From the IMG/VR virus record IMGVR_UViG_3300025921_000022, positions 1-53,570 of that record: a stretch of 53,570 nt of DNA; one strand, 5' to 3'. The notes under the pieces were generated by a model. That model did no database searches. It had not been told where the DNA came from and saw nothing but the letters and a program-made list of their open reading frames with translations. Within the stretch, counting starts at the first letter, position 1; each line of letters starts with the position of its first letter. The position numbers were made by a program, and so were the translations under genes. Source of the DNA: a virus. Positions 15,000 through 22,549 of the stretch are shown here, piece after piece.

Positions 15000-15498
15000 C
15001 AAGCTTTTTAACAGGTTTAATTTGGATTTAAGTTATGCACCGATTTATCCAAATGAGGAGAGGCTATGGGACCAGAGGAAGATTGAAGAGTTCTTAGGGA
15101 TGGAGCTGCCAGAGGTTTTAGGATTTCAAGTATTAGTAAAGATTTGCGTTAGGGGAGAGATGCATTACTTTAGGGATTTTGAGGGAAAACGAGTATTAAA
15201 TGATAAGGGAGAGGAAGTTAAGATTATCATTCCTTCTTCCACTAGGATTGGAGACAATTATTGCAGCAACGTAGGGTTGGTCTGCGCCATGGGTCCGAAT
15301 GTATTTAGGAGCAATAAGTCACGATACAATGGGCCAATTTATCGGGTAGGCGACCATATCACCTTTTCCCCCTCTGCTGGATTATTAACGCCTTTTAAAG
15401 GGTTAACTTTTAAAATGCTTATTGATGAGCATGCCCAAATGATTGTTAAGGACCCAGAAGACGTTTTAATGCCTTTGAAGAGGACAGAAGCAGCATGA
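14974..15498 (+). CDS. GroES-like co-chaperonin
   Basis: 174 residues. Residues 45-165 fit the GroES beta-barrel: VLGFQVLVKI at the first strand, KIIIPSSTR (the 'GGIILP' region) ahead of the mobile part, GLVCAMGPNVF matching the V-V-A-V-G-P-G signature, YRVGDHITFSPSAG matching VKVGDKVLFSKYAG, and KMLIDEHAQMIVKDPEDVL at the closing strand. Phage versions such as T4 gp31 cap host GroEL to fold the capsid protein. Its place between portal and scaffold suits that. The ATG at 14974 is chosen because the family-like part starts well inside and GGGGATTG precedes it. No phage GroEL is present. Confidence 0.7.
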   Translation: MGKFISLANKLFNRFNLDLSYAPIYPNEERLWDQRKIEEFLGMELPEVLGFQVLVKICVRGEMHYFRDFEGKRVLNDKGEEVKIIIPSSTRIGDNYCSNVGLVCAMGPNVFRSNKSRYNGPIYRVGDHITFSPSAGLLTPFKGLTFKMLIDEHAQMIVKDPEDVLMPLKRTEAA

Positions 15499-16040
15499 GC
15501 AAATTGGTAAATATTGAAGAGATAAAGGATAAGCCAAATCAGGATATCGAAGTTCAGGGCGGTATAGAACCCATTCAGCCTGCACCAGAAGGATATGTAA
15601 GAATTGGTGCAGAACACATGACGGAAGAGTTGTCTAAGGCTGAGATTAGCGCTCTCAATGAGGCAAACGTATCCCAATTTTTAGATGCAACGCCTGACAA
15701 GAATGACAAGAAGATGTTTTTATCTTTGTTATATTTGTATATGCGTTTCATCAGAGACGATTATATAAAAAATAACCAGCTCTCTTTGATTGATTCTGAA
15801 GAACATAAAGAAAAAATACGCAATAAGGTAAAAGAATTGTTCGATTGTATCGAACTTTCCAATAAAGAAGAAAAAGAAGAAGAACCATGGTATCCCCAGT
15901 CTGTTGAAGAGATAGTAAAGAAGTTTAAGGCTGATACAGGAGGAGAGTTGTTAGTAAATCAGTCTAATGAGATTCCTTATAAGTATGATTATGAAATTCC
16001 TATAGAAATAAGGTTTGAGGTTGAGACAGAGTTAAATTAA
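15495..16040 (+). CDS. hypothetical head-region protein, 181 aa
   Basis: Acidic protein starting in ATGA overlap with the co-chaperonin gene. Residues 60-120 are helical (MFLSLLYLYMRFIRDDYI, then KIRNKVKELFDCIELS); the end is strand-rich. No family recognised. Position between co-chaperonin and scaffold suggests a head assembly role. Confidence 0.6.
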   Translation: MSKLVNIEEIKDKPNQDIEVQGGIEPIQPAPEGYVRIGAEHMTEELSKAEISALNEANVSQFLDATPDKNDKKMFLSLLYLYMRFIRDDYIKNNQLSLIDSEEHKEKIRNKVKELFDCIELSNKEEKEEEPWYPQSVEEIVKKFKADTGGELLVNQSNEIPYKYDYEIPIEIRFEVETELN

Positions 16041-16045
16041 CCAAA

Positions 16046-17065
16046 ATGGAGACATCTAATATGGAAATTGACAGAGATGGTGAATCGTTAAATGATTTGG
16101 AATCATTAGAAGAATCATTATCAGATGGTGAATCGTTAAATGATTTGGAATCATTAGAAGAGTCGTTAGGGAAGCGTTCCGAAGAAACGTCTAGTGAGTC
16201 TGAGTATGAAGAATCCCCTAAAAGGAGGGCACGTCCTTCTGCGGATGAGCGCATCCTTGAAATTAATCGAGAAAAGTATCGAGCCTTAAGTGAGCTTGAG
16301 AGAATTAAGAGAGAGAATTCAGAACTTGCTAGAAACAACCAAGAGTTAAACCGAAAGGTAAGTGAATCTCTTAAAGTCGCTGGTTCGTTCGTCAACAAAG
16401 CTTCAAAGCTTGAGTTAGAGAATGCTAAAGCCAAAAAGATAAGGGCTAGGCAAGAGGGAAACGAAGAAGCAGAGATTGAAGCAGATATAGAAATCGCTCA
16501 AGCAGCTAGCGCCTTGCAACAAGCAGAGATAGAAGAGTCCAGGCAAATCTATAATGAGAACCGAAGAAAGCTAGAAGAAGAGCACCAGAAGCAACAGCCC
16601 CTTAGAGCAGACCCAGCTATTTCTGCGAACTGGCTAAATGAGAACTGGCAATGGTTTAAACCGGAAGGTCAATACTATGACAAGCGATTGGTAGACGCCG
16701 TAGAAAACTATGCCACTCATTTAGAAGTCTACTGTCATAACAATGGCAGGCCAGATGCTATCGGCTCTGAAGAGTATTTCGAGAAAATAAATGAGTATGT
16801 AGCCAGTCTTCAACAAAAACCCCAAGGAAGGAGGGAATTAACCATGAACCCATCTAAATCAACGGTTGCGCCCGTTAGACGCAGTGCACAACCTGGTCAA
16901 CCATCTAACGATAGAGGCCCCGCTCTTACTCGAGAAGAGATGGAAATTGTAAATGCCTTTGGCATTACGCCAAAAGACTACGCCTTCTATCGAGATAAAG
17001 AGATTCGGGAGACGCCTTATAAGCGTGGACCAGGTGGTGCAGGTGTCCAAGGTTATTCTTATTAA
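16046..17065 (+). CDS. probable scaffolding protein
   Basis: 339 residues with the layout of a scaffold: a very acidic N-terminus, a long coiled coil (about 75-190, SELERIKRENSELARNNQELNRKV onward), and a folded C-terminal part with Trp-rich NWLNENWQWFKPEGQYYDKRLVDA. It precedes the capsid genes. Residues 11-42 are a perfect 16-residue tandem repeat encoded by two 48-base units. The ATG at 16061 has a better spaced GGAG (inside the first codons) and may be the true start. Confidence 0.7.
   Translation: METSNMEIDRDGESLNDLESLEESLSDGESLNDLESLEESLGKRSEETSSESEYEESPKRRARPSADERILEINREKYRALSELERIKRENSELARNNQELNRKVSESLKVAGSFVNKASKLELENAKAKKIRARQEGNEEAEIEADIEIAQAASALQQAEIEESRQIYNENRRKLEEEHQKQQPLRADPAISANWLNENWQWFKPEGQYYDKRLVDAVENYATHLEVYCHNNGRPDAIGSEEYFEKINEYVASLQQKPQGRRELTMNPSKSTVAPVRRSAQPGQPSNDRGPALTREEMEIVNAFGITPKDYAFYRDKEIRETPYKRGPGGAGVQGYSY
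16076..16171 (+). repeat. 48-bp tandem duplication in the scaffold gene
   Basis: Two in-frame 48-base units (16076-16123 and 16124-16171) differ at only a few bases and encode two copies of DGESLNDLESLEESL plus one residue. Confidence 0.9.
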
Positions 17066-17077
17066 AAGGAGAATGTC

Positions 17078-17575
17078 ATGACAGAAAGAACAGAATCAAG
17101 GAAAATGCGCTACGATGATAGCCGGCGGTTAGAAGAGAGAATCAACGAGCTTAAAGACCTAACGTTTAGTCCTAATGGCTCTGAGTTAGACAAGTTTAAA
17201 GGCTTAGCGCCCCCGGGCTGGACTTATGCGTTAATCCTAGACAGCATCCATGGTGAGCCTAACACCCGTCTTCAAAATAAGATGGGGGATGGCTGGTCTC
17301 CAGTGCCCGCAGATAGGCATCCTAACATCTGTTTTAACGATACCGTTGATGGTAGACGTGTGCCAAATGGGTACTTCTCTTATAAGGGTGTTACCCTATG
17401 TGAAAGACCTACGGTTATCTGTGAGAAGGAAGAAGCGGTATATAATCAGAAAGCGATGCTACATATGAACCGTATACCAGATGTAGATAAGTATATGGGA
17501 GACCCCTATATACAGGGACGATTCACCATGAACCCAGAACTGAGCCGAAGCAATATCGCCAGGCCCTATAGATAG
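17078..17575 (+). CDS. conserved phage head-region protein, 165 aa
   Basis: Starts behind AAAGGAG. It contains APPGWTYALILDSIHGEPNTRLQNKMGDGWSPVPADRHP, a pattern I associate with a phage protein that sits between scaffold and capsid genes in podoviruses (function not assigned). Followed by a GC-rich hairpin. Confidence 0.6.
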   Translation: MTERTESRKMRYDDSRRLEERINELKDLTFSPNGSELDKFKGLAPPGWTYALILDSIHGEPNTRLQNKMGDGWSPVPADRHPNICFNDTVDGRRVPNGYFSYKGVTLCERPTVICEKEEAVYNQKAMLHMNRIPDVDKYMGDPYIQGRFTMNPELSRSNIARPYR

Positions 17576-17582
17576 AAAGGGG

Positions 17583-17602
17583 GAGGGCAATTTGCCCCCG
17601 CC
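17583..17602 (+). other. GC-rich hairpin without U-run
   Basis: GGGC (17586-17589 region) pairs with GCCC around a five-base AATTT loop, with further G/C pairing outside and two mismatches. No T tract follows, so it is probably an mRNA end-protecting stem rather than an intrinsic terminator. Confidence 0.4.
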
Positions 17603-17609
17603 CTAAGGG

Positions 17610-17638
17610 TTGACAGGGGATAAGAGATATATTATGTT
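17610..17638 (+). promoter_or_regulatory. possible promoter upstream of the accessory gene
   Basis: TTGACA at 17610-17615, a 17-base spacer and TATGTT at 17633-17638. The -35 is perfect and the -10 moderate. Confidence 0.45.
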
Positions 17639-17695
17639 GGTTGAGATTATCGCCATATAATCATTTGAAAGGTTCCTCTGTGAAAGAGAAATGGT

Positions 17696-17722
17696 AAAGC
17701 CTGTCGTTAAACGATGGGCTTT
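17696..17722 (+). terminator. terminator-like hairpin before the accessory gene
   Basis: AAAGCC and GGCTTT pair, with an inner TCGT/ACGA stem, followed by ATTGTATT. The U-tract is imperfect, so termination may be partial. It would separate the scaffold-side transcript from the genes beyond. Confidence 0.45.
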
Positions 17723-17740
17723 ATTGTATTGAATATTAAG

Positions 17741-18031
17741 ATGGAAAAAGAAACAGATTTAGAATGGTTAGAAAATTGGTATAGATTTAACCTATCACTA
17801 GGGTTTGTTTCTGCTTATATTCGTGAAAACCCGAACGATACAGATGATGATAAATTAAATAATTGGGTAGAGAATAGAATAAAAACCATTTCAAAAAAAC
17901 AGTTAGAAAACCTAATCTTTATTGAAGAACATATTAAGACTATCCTTAATGATTCTAATTTAGGGATAGTTGGAAGACTTCAAAAAATGTATGCATATTT
18001 GAAAGAACTTGATATTATTAGAAAACAATAA
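17741..18031 (+). CDS. hypothetical helical protein in an accessory insert, 96 aa
   Basis: Starts MEKETDLEWLENWYRFNLSLG; an upstream ATG at 17714 lies inside the terminator-like hairpin and is not favoured. Helical, acidic, not recognised. It converges on the outer-membrane protein gene and overlaps its end by 14 bases. The pair interrupts an otherwise continuous head operon, so it looks like acquired cargo. Confidence 0.55.
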   Translation: MEKETDLEWLENWYRFNLSLGFVSAYIRENPNDTDDDKLNNWVENRIKTISKKQLENLIFIEEHIKTILNDSNLGIVGRLQKMYAYLKELDIIRKQ

Positions 18032-18716
18032 TCAATCCCAATCCAACTAACTTTGAATCCTTAGGAAATACCCTAGGCGTATAGAGTCCTCTAATATTAT
18101 CATTAGACAAGATGGATAGCTTATGCGTATCCGCTACTCCTACATATCCCCTAATGGCGACAGAGGGATTAATCCAATATTGAGAACCTAGGGTGACTCT
18201 CACCACCTGCTTTCTGCCAACCAACGTGCGTTTAAAATAATGAGGGACGTTACCCATGACAAAAAGCGTTTCTCTAGTGGCGGCTGCTTTGAGCGTTGAG
18301 AATCCAAAGGAGGAGAATAGCTCTAAGTTCTCAGTGAGAGGATAAAGTACAACTAGTGAAACATTGATGCCTTGTAGCTTTATTTTGCTTTGAAAGGTAA
18401 TAGGAGCTGCTATCTCATGGATTGGCATACCACACGCTAAATCTCCTGTTTCTAATGTTACTTTGCGCTTAGATTTAAATGTCTCTTCATAGCCCGCTTC
18501 AATAGCAAAGTATTTATTAACCCTAAATCCTAAGTGAATATTAGATTGCGGTAATACTTTATGTAGTGTTGAGTCTCCATAGCCTCTTCTAAATCCCATA
18601 AACCGTTGTTGGACATCAAGTCCAAGGTAGGGAAAAGAATCTCCGCAACTACTATGAACAGACAGTAAAGCAAAAATTAATAGCGCAGACTTAAACAAAG
18701 CCCTTAAGTTAACCAT
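18018..18716 (-). CDS. outer-membrane beta-barrel protein (cargo gene)
   Basis: 232 residues. A signal peptide (basic N-terminus, ALLIFALLSVHSSC, cleavage near 25) is followed by alternating amphipathic strands (IHLGFRVNKYFAIEAGYEE, NVSLVVLYPLTENLELFSSFGFS, VTLGSQYWINPSVAIRGYVGV) and a final strand LVGLGLIIVF ending in the C-terminal Phe used by the barrel-assembly machinery. This is the OmpA/opacity-type eight-strand layout. It is on the opposite strand to the head operon, with its own promoter at 18747-18774. Expressed in an infected or lysogenic host it could alter the cell surface, for example by blocking superinfection. A lipoprotein-like Cys occurs at the cleavage region, but the lipobox is poor. 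Confidence 0.75.
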   Translation of the reverse strand: MVNLRALFKSALLIFALLSVHSSCGDSFPYLGLDVQQRFMGFRRGYGDSTLHKVLPQSNIHLGFRVNKYFAIEAGYEETFKSKRKVTLETGDLACGMPIHEIAAPITFQSKIKLQGINVSLVVLYPLTENLELFSSFGFSTLKAAATRETLFVMGNVPHYFKRTLVGRKQVVRVTLGSQYWINPSVAIRGYVGVADTHKLSILSNDNIRGLYTPRVFPKDSKLVGLGLIIVF

Positions 18717-18746
18717 GGCGTCCTAGCCTTAAGTCTCCAAAGGTAA

Positions 18747-18774
18747 ATTATATAGGTATTATTTATAAGTTCAA
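18747..18774 (-). promoter_or_regulatory. own promoter of the outer-membrane protein gene
   Basis: On the reverse strand TTGAAC (18774-18769), a 16-base spacer and a perfect TATAAT (18752-18747) lie 30 bases before the ATG. Confidence 0.65.
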
Positions 18775-18833
18775 CTTATTAAAAGATGGGCATAAACTGT
18801 GTCCAGCCCTATCTATTGACCAATAGGGGATAA

Positions 18834-18911
18834 ATGTTGATACTGAATATGGCTGTGTGTAAAGTTAAAGTGTTATACAAAGCTTCCTCCTTATCCTCCA
18901 ATCTGAACTGA
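18834..18911 (+). CDS. possible 25-aa leader peptide
   Basis: The frame starts after AGGGGATAA and ends in the loop of the hairpin at 18885-18925. Codons 18-22 (Ser-Ser-Leu-Ser-Ser) form the hairpin's left arm, so a translating ribosome would melt it. This geometry, not sequence similarity, is the support. Confidence 0.3.
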   Translation: MLILNMAVCKVKVLYKASSLSSNLN

Positions 18912-18925
18912 AGGTATAAGGAGGA
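18885..18925 (+). promoter_or_regulatory. hairpin that sequesters a perfect Shine-Dalgarno
   Basis: TCCTCCTTAT (18885-18894) pairs perfectly with ATAAGGAGGA (18916-18925), and three more pairs extend inward past one bulged base. The right arm is the ideal ribosome binding site TAAGGAGG; the left arm copies the 16S rRNA tail CCTCCTTA. No ATG, GTG or TTG follows at the right distance. A CTG at 18932 is seven bases on and opens a 16-codon frame ending at 18982. This lies in the 400-base gap 18717-19115 ahead of the capsid genes. Confidence 0.6.
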
Positions 18926-19065
18926 TTTACACTGTTTAGCTTCCTTAAAAAAACTATTGACAAGGCTAAATTACCTTGTTAAGTTAGTTCCAAGACCCTA
19001 GAGCGGACCAAGCTCATTAAATAAGGTCGAGGTGCAAACCCTCCACCGCGTGAAACACGTGTCGA

Positions 19066-19086
19066 AAGAAATACTTGTTATTTCTT
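19066..19086 (+). other. hairpin before the capsid-associated gene
   Basis: AAGAAATA (19066-19073) pairs with TATTTCTT (19079-19086) around a five-base loop, 30 bases before the ATG at 19116. Its role is unknown; there is no U-tract. Confidence 0.4.
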
Positions 19087-19115
19087 GGGATTCTATTGAC
19101 ACGGAGTTAGTCACG

Positions 19116-19736
19116 ATGGCATATGGAACTAATGCCCCCTTCGGGTTTAAACCTTCCGTCCACTTAAGTGGCACCCCCATTGTTTCTTCAGACCAAAACG
19201 AATATCAGATAGCTTCTGGGTATGCAACTAACATATTTATTGGTGATCCAGTCACCATGTTAGATACTGGAACTATCGGACGTGTAACAGCGGGCGCTGG
19301 TGGTGTTGCAAATAGCATGGTCGGTGTATTTTGCGGTGTTAAATATACTGATGGTAATGGTAATTTGGTCATGTCTCCTTACTGGCCTGGCGGAACTATT
19401 ACTAGAGCAATAGCAGGTGGCGGTAATGTGCCAGCAACTGCCTTTGTTTGGGATGCTCCCGATATTCTATATGACGTTCAGGTCGCAACGACTGTAAATA
19501 ACGGGTATACATTTGCTGATGTAGGCAGCTGTGTAAACGTTGATTTCACAACCGCAGGCACTACCGCTAACGGTATTTCTGGCGCAACTATTTCTGCGAT
19601 AGGCACTAACGCTAACCAACAATTCAAAATTGTTCGCCTTACGCCAAATCCAAAAAACCAGTCAGGTATTACGAACAATAACTGGCTTGTCGTAATTAAT
19701 CAGTATTTCTGGGCCAATAACTCACAAGGTATCTAA
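19116..19736 (+). CDS. capsid-associated (decoration-type) protein
   Basis: 206 residues starting MAYGTNAPFGFKPSVHLSGTPIVSS; GGAG nine bases upstream fixes the start at 19116 rather than further upstream. The opening 'NAPFGF(K/R)P' and the following IASGYATNIFIGDPVTMLDTG pattern resemble a structural protein encoded just before the capsid gene in many podoviruses. The C-terminal half is Gly/Thr/Asn-rich beta structure. A capsid-stabilising role is inferred. Confidence 0.65.
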   Translation: MAYGTNAPFGFKPSVHLSGTPIVSSDQNEYQIASGYATNIFIGDPVTMLDTGTIGRVTAGAGGVANSMVGVFCGVKYTDGNGNLVMSPYWPGGTITRAIAGGGNVPATAFVWDAPDILYDVQVATTVNNGYTFADVGSCVNVDFTTAGTTANGISGATISAIGTNANQQFKIVRLTPNPKNQSGITNNNWLVVINQYFWANNSQGI

Positions 19737-19774
19737 CTTCAGGAAGAAGTTAATTTTCTTAGGGAGAAGAAACG

Positions 19775-20668
19775 ATGAATATTACGCAGATTGCTAATCT
19801 GGTACGACCTGGCACACATGCCATTGTCGGTGACTATAAAACCTATTCTAGTGAATACTCAGAGATATATACCACCATGCCTTCTGAGATGGCGGTGGAA
19901 TACGACGTTGAAATGAAGTTCACCGGACTGGGTCAATACCGTCCTGAAGGCGCGCCCACCGCGGTAGATGACATGGGGCAACGCTATGTCACTCAGTACA
20001 ATCACCGCTATTTCGGATTGGCTTTCAATATCACTCGTATGGCTTTGGTGAATAACTTATATAAAAGTAAGTTCCCAATCCAAATGAGAGCCTTAAAGAA
20101 ATCCATGCATCAGACCAAGGAAGTATCAGCAGCCAGTGTCATTAATAATGCAAGTAATGCAAACTTCCCAATGGCTGATGGTCAAGCATTGTTAAGTAAC
20201 GCCCATCCTATTGATGGCGGGACGTTCTCAAACATCACTGCAATACACACAGACTTATCAGAAGCGGCCCTTGAAGCTGGCGTTATCGCCATGGGAATGT
20301 GGCCAGACGTTGCAGGATTAACTGTCGCTACCAAGCCTATAAAGCTGTTGGTGCCGATGCAGGGGTTCTTCACCGCAGACCGATTGCTTAAGTCTCAGTT
20401 CAGACCCGGTGTTGATACCAATGACATTAATGCTATTAACAACAAAGGCATCTTCCCCAAGGGATATGTCGTCAATCACTACTTAACCAATCCAAATGCT
20501 TGGTACATCTTAAGTGATGCCGACAACGGATTTCAGCACTTTGAGCGTGAACCATTTACCACTGACGTGTACTGCGACTTCTCAACAGACTCTTTGATGG
20601 TAAAAGCAATTGAGTGCTACTCATTTGGCGTAACCAATGTTCGCTCCATTTACGGTACACAACCTTAA
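19775..20668 (+). CDS. major capsid protein
   Basis: 297 residues, resembling the Mu gpT-like group of HK97-fold capsid proteins: MAVEYDVEMKFTGLGQYRPEGAPTAVDDMGQRYVTQYNHRYFGLAFNITRMALVNN in the N-terminal arm and E-loop area, then a P-domain helix with ALEAGVIAMG and IKLLVPMQGFFTADRLL. It starts behind AGGGAGAAG, 39 bases after the decoration-type gene. Many copies form the head. No protease gene was recognised, consistent with a scaffold-dependent rather than protease-dependent assembly. Confidence 0.85.
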   Translation: MNITQIANLVRPGTHAIVGDYKTYSSEYSEIYTTMPSEMAVEYDVEMKFTGLGQYRPEGAPTAVDDMGQRYVTQYNHRYFGLAFNITRMALVNNLYKSKFPIQMRALKKSMHQTKEVSAASVINNASNANFPMADGQALLSNAHPIDGGTFSNITAIHTDLSEAALEAGVIAMGMWPDVAGLTVATKPIKLLVPMQGFFTADRLLKSQFRPGVDTNDINAINNKGIFPKGYVVNHYLTNPNAWYILSDADNGFQHFEREPFTTDVYCDFSTDSLMVKAIECYSFGVTNVRSIYGTQP

Positions 20669-20680
20669 GAGAGAGACTAA

Positions 20681-21418
20681 ATGCCAGTTAATTTTAAAGC
20701 CCCTAGCGCTCGTCAATCACCGGTTCTAGTAGTCGATCCAGTTAATAATGCCCCCGGCTCAGTGGATGCTATCTTTCCCAATTTGACGAATGTGACGGTA
20801 GCCCCTAATACAGGCCCAGTACAAGTGTGTCAGGAATGGAATTCACTTTACCCTGTCTTATTGCCACGCCTTACCTATGCGAATTTAGGGCTACTTCTTG
20901 CTAACCCATTTGTTCCTGGAGAGGTTGCTTTTGATTCCACTAATAATGGCATCGCAATTTTAAATGGAATACTCGCTAACAATGCAGTGACTAATGCATA
21001 TGTGGCTACCTCTAATTATTTGATGGTGGCAAAGACATTAACTCGAGCAAATGTTCAAGGAATGAATGCAGCCGCAATACCAATATTGCCTGCCCCAGGC
21101 GTTGGGATGTCTATTATCGTTCACAAAGCTGTTCTGGTGAATAATTTTATAGCACCGGTTTTTGCGAATGGAGGAGCGGTTACTATTCAATATGCAGGAG
21201 GAGCTAATGCATTAACCGATACTATACCTGCTGCATTTATTAATAATAACGGAATAGCAAGTTATTCACTAAATGCTGACGTAGCAGGCGCAATCACTGT
21301 TGGTACAACTAATAGAGCATTAGTTATTACAAATGCCACTGGCGCATTCACTGGCGGTGGCGCTGCTTCTACTATCGTTGTTAATGTATGGTTTTCTATT
21401 ATACCTGACGCTGCTTAA
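20681..21418 (+). CDS. structural protein, 245 aa
   Basis: Ala/Asn/Val-rich beta protein directly after the capsid gene, with residues such as GGAVTIQYAGGANALTDTIPAAFI typical of capsid-associated or fibre beta-sandwich proteins. No specific family recognised. A decoration or minor head role is inferred from position and composition. Confidence 0.6.
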   Translation: MPVNFKAPSARQSPVLVVDPVNNAPGSVDAIFPNLTNVTVAPNTGPVQVCQEWNSLYPVLLPRLTYANLGLLLANPFVPGEVAFDSTNNGIAILNGILANNAVTNAYVATSNYLMVAKTLTRANVQGMNAAAIPILPAPGVGMSIIVHKAVLVNNFIAPVFANGGAVTIQYAGGANALTDTIPAAFINNNGIASYSLNADVAGAITVGTTNRALVITNATGAFTGGGAASTIVVNVWFSIIPDAA

Positions 21419-21430
21419 GGAGTTGAAACA

Positions 21431-21655
21431 ATGGATAACGTTAAAATTATTTCGGATAAGATTAAAGAGTGCACCCAAGAATTAAATAAGCAAAACTCTT
21501 ATGTCACTGCTGCTACCAATGGGATTAAAACCCTAAGGCAGGAGCTGAAAAGGGCCTATGCAAATGTGGCAAAGCTTGAAGGCGCCATTGAAGCTTATTC
21601 TATTTCTGTTAGAACATTGGAAGAAAACAGTCAAGTGAATACCGGGGAGGCTTAA
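21431..21655 (+). CDS. small coiled-coil structural protein, 74 aa
   Basis: Starts behind AAGGAG. Helical with heptad-like spacing (IKTLRQELKRAYANVAKLEGAIEAYSISVRTLEE). Its stop overlaps the next start (TAATG), so the two are translated together. Function unknown, probably virion. Confidence 0.6.
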   Translation: MDNVKIISDKIKECTQELNKQNSYVTAATNGIKTLRQELKRAYANVAKLEGAIEAYSISVRTLEENSQVNTGEA

Positions 21656-22320
21656 TGGCTTATCCCCGTGTCTATGTCTGGCCTGCACCTGTTACCAATG
21701 CAATTACCTTGCTGGGCAACTATAATACTAATTTTCCATTGAATGGGACGTTATCAACCCCTAATTCGTCTGTTATCGCCTTTGATAATTATTCTAGAAC
21801 CATTTCTATCACCTCTGCCAATAACCATGGAGCTGTTAATTTTACTATCAATGGAACCTATAACGGCGCCAATGTTACTCAAACCATAGCAGGACCTAAT
21901 GCTAATACTGTTTTTGGAACACAGCTTTATGACACCATTACTTCTATCACGGCTCCAGCAGGCGCAAGAAACGGCATTAGTTTTGGAACAGGGCAGACAG
22001 GTCATACCCGGTGGTATTTGGGAGATTACAATAAGAAGATAAGTTGCTTTTCTTTTCAAGTAGTGGTTACCAATCAGGTTCCTGCTGATATTACCTATTC
22101 TTTAATCGCAACGCTGATGGATGTCACCACCAGCACTACCCCATTTGCGGCTGCCCCTAATGGGATAAACTTTTTCGACCCAGCCGCCGGGGCTGCCATG
22201 ACATTACAAACCGTAAGCCTCTATCAAGGTGTCAGCGTAGTGCCATTAAGATATATGGCTTTTAGGATAAATGCCTCTACGACTGGCTCTTTAACTGGAA
22301 TTATATTGGAGAACGGATGA
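21655..22320 (+). CDS. structural beta-rich protein, 221 aa
   Basis: Strand-rich, Asn/Thr/Gly-rich sequence beginning MAYPRVYVWPAPVTNAITLLGN, with no cysteine-based motif or catalytic signature. Likely a head or neck decoration protein by position. The stop overlaps the following ATG. Confidence 0.6.
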   Translation: MAYPRVYVWPAPVTNAITLLGNYNTNFPLNGTLSTPNSSVIAFDNYSRTISITSANNHGAVNFTINGTYNGANVTQTIAGPNANTVFGTQLYDTITSITAPAGARNGISFGTGQTGHTRWYLGDYNKKISCFSFQVVVTNQVPADITYSLIATLMDVTTSTTPFAAAPNGINFFDPAAGAAMTLQTVSLYQGVSVVPLRYMAFRINASTTGSLTGIILENG

Positions 22321-22535
22321 TGAATAAGCAAAATAGAAGTGGTTCTGGTGAAAAATGGATACAGAAAGCCATTAAACATCCTGGCGCTTTGCACAAATCC
22401 TTGCATGTGGCTAAGGGTAAAAAGATACCCGCCGCTAAGTTAAATAAAGCGTTGCACTCTAAGAATACCTCCTTAAGAGCAAAAGCTAATTTAGCCAAGA
22501 CCTTAAAAAGCTTTCACCGTCAAAGGGCGGGTTGA
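22317..22535 (+). CDS. small basic virion protein, 72 aa
   Basis: Strongly basic. The segment KWIQKAIKHPGALHKSLHVAKGKKIPAAKLNKALHSKNTSLRAKANLAKTLKSF resembles a small basic protein found between capsid and tail genes in many podoviruses. It probably binds DNA inside the head. Two in-frame ATGs overlap the previous stop. Confidence 0.7.
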   Translation: MMNKQNRSGSGEKWIQKAIKHPGALHKSLHVAKGKKIPAAKLNKALHSKNTSLRAKANLAKTLKSFHRQRAG

Positions 22536-22549
22536 TAAGGGGATGATTC

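Noticed and set aside
18983-19060. tRNA-like gene in the pre-capsid gap
   Set aside because: Short GC-containing pairs occur, but no acceptor stem, T-loop GTTCRA or full cloverleaf could be drawn.
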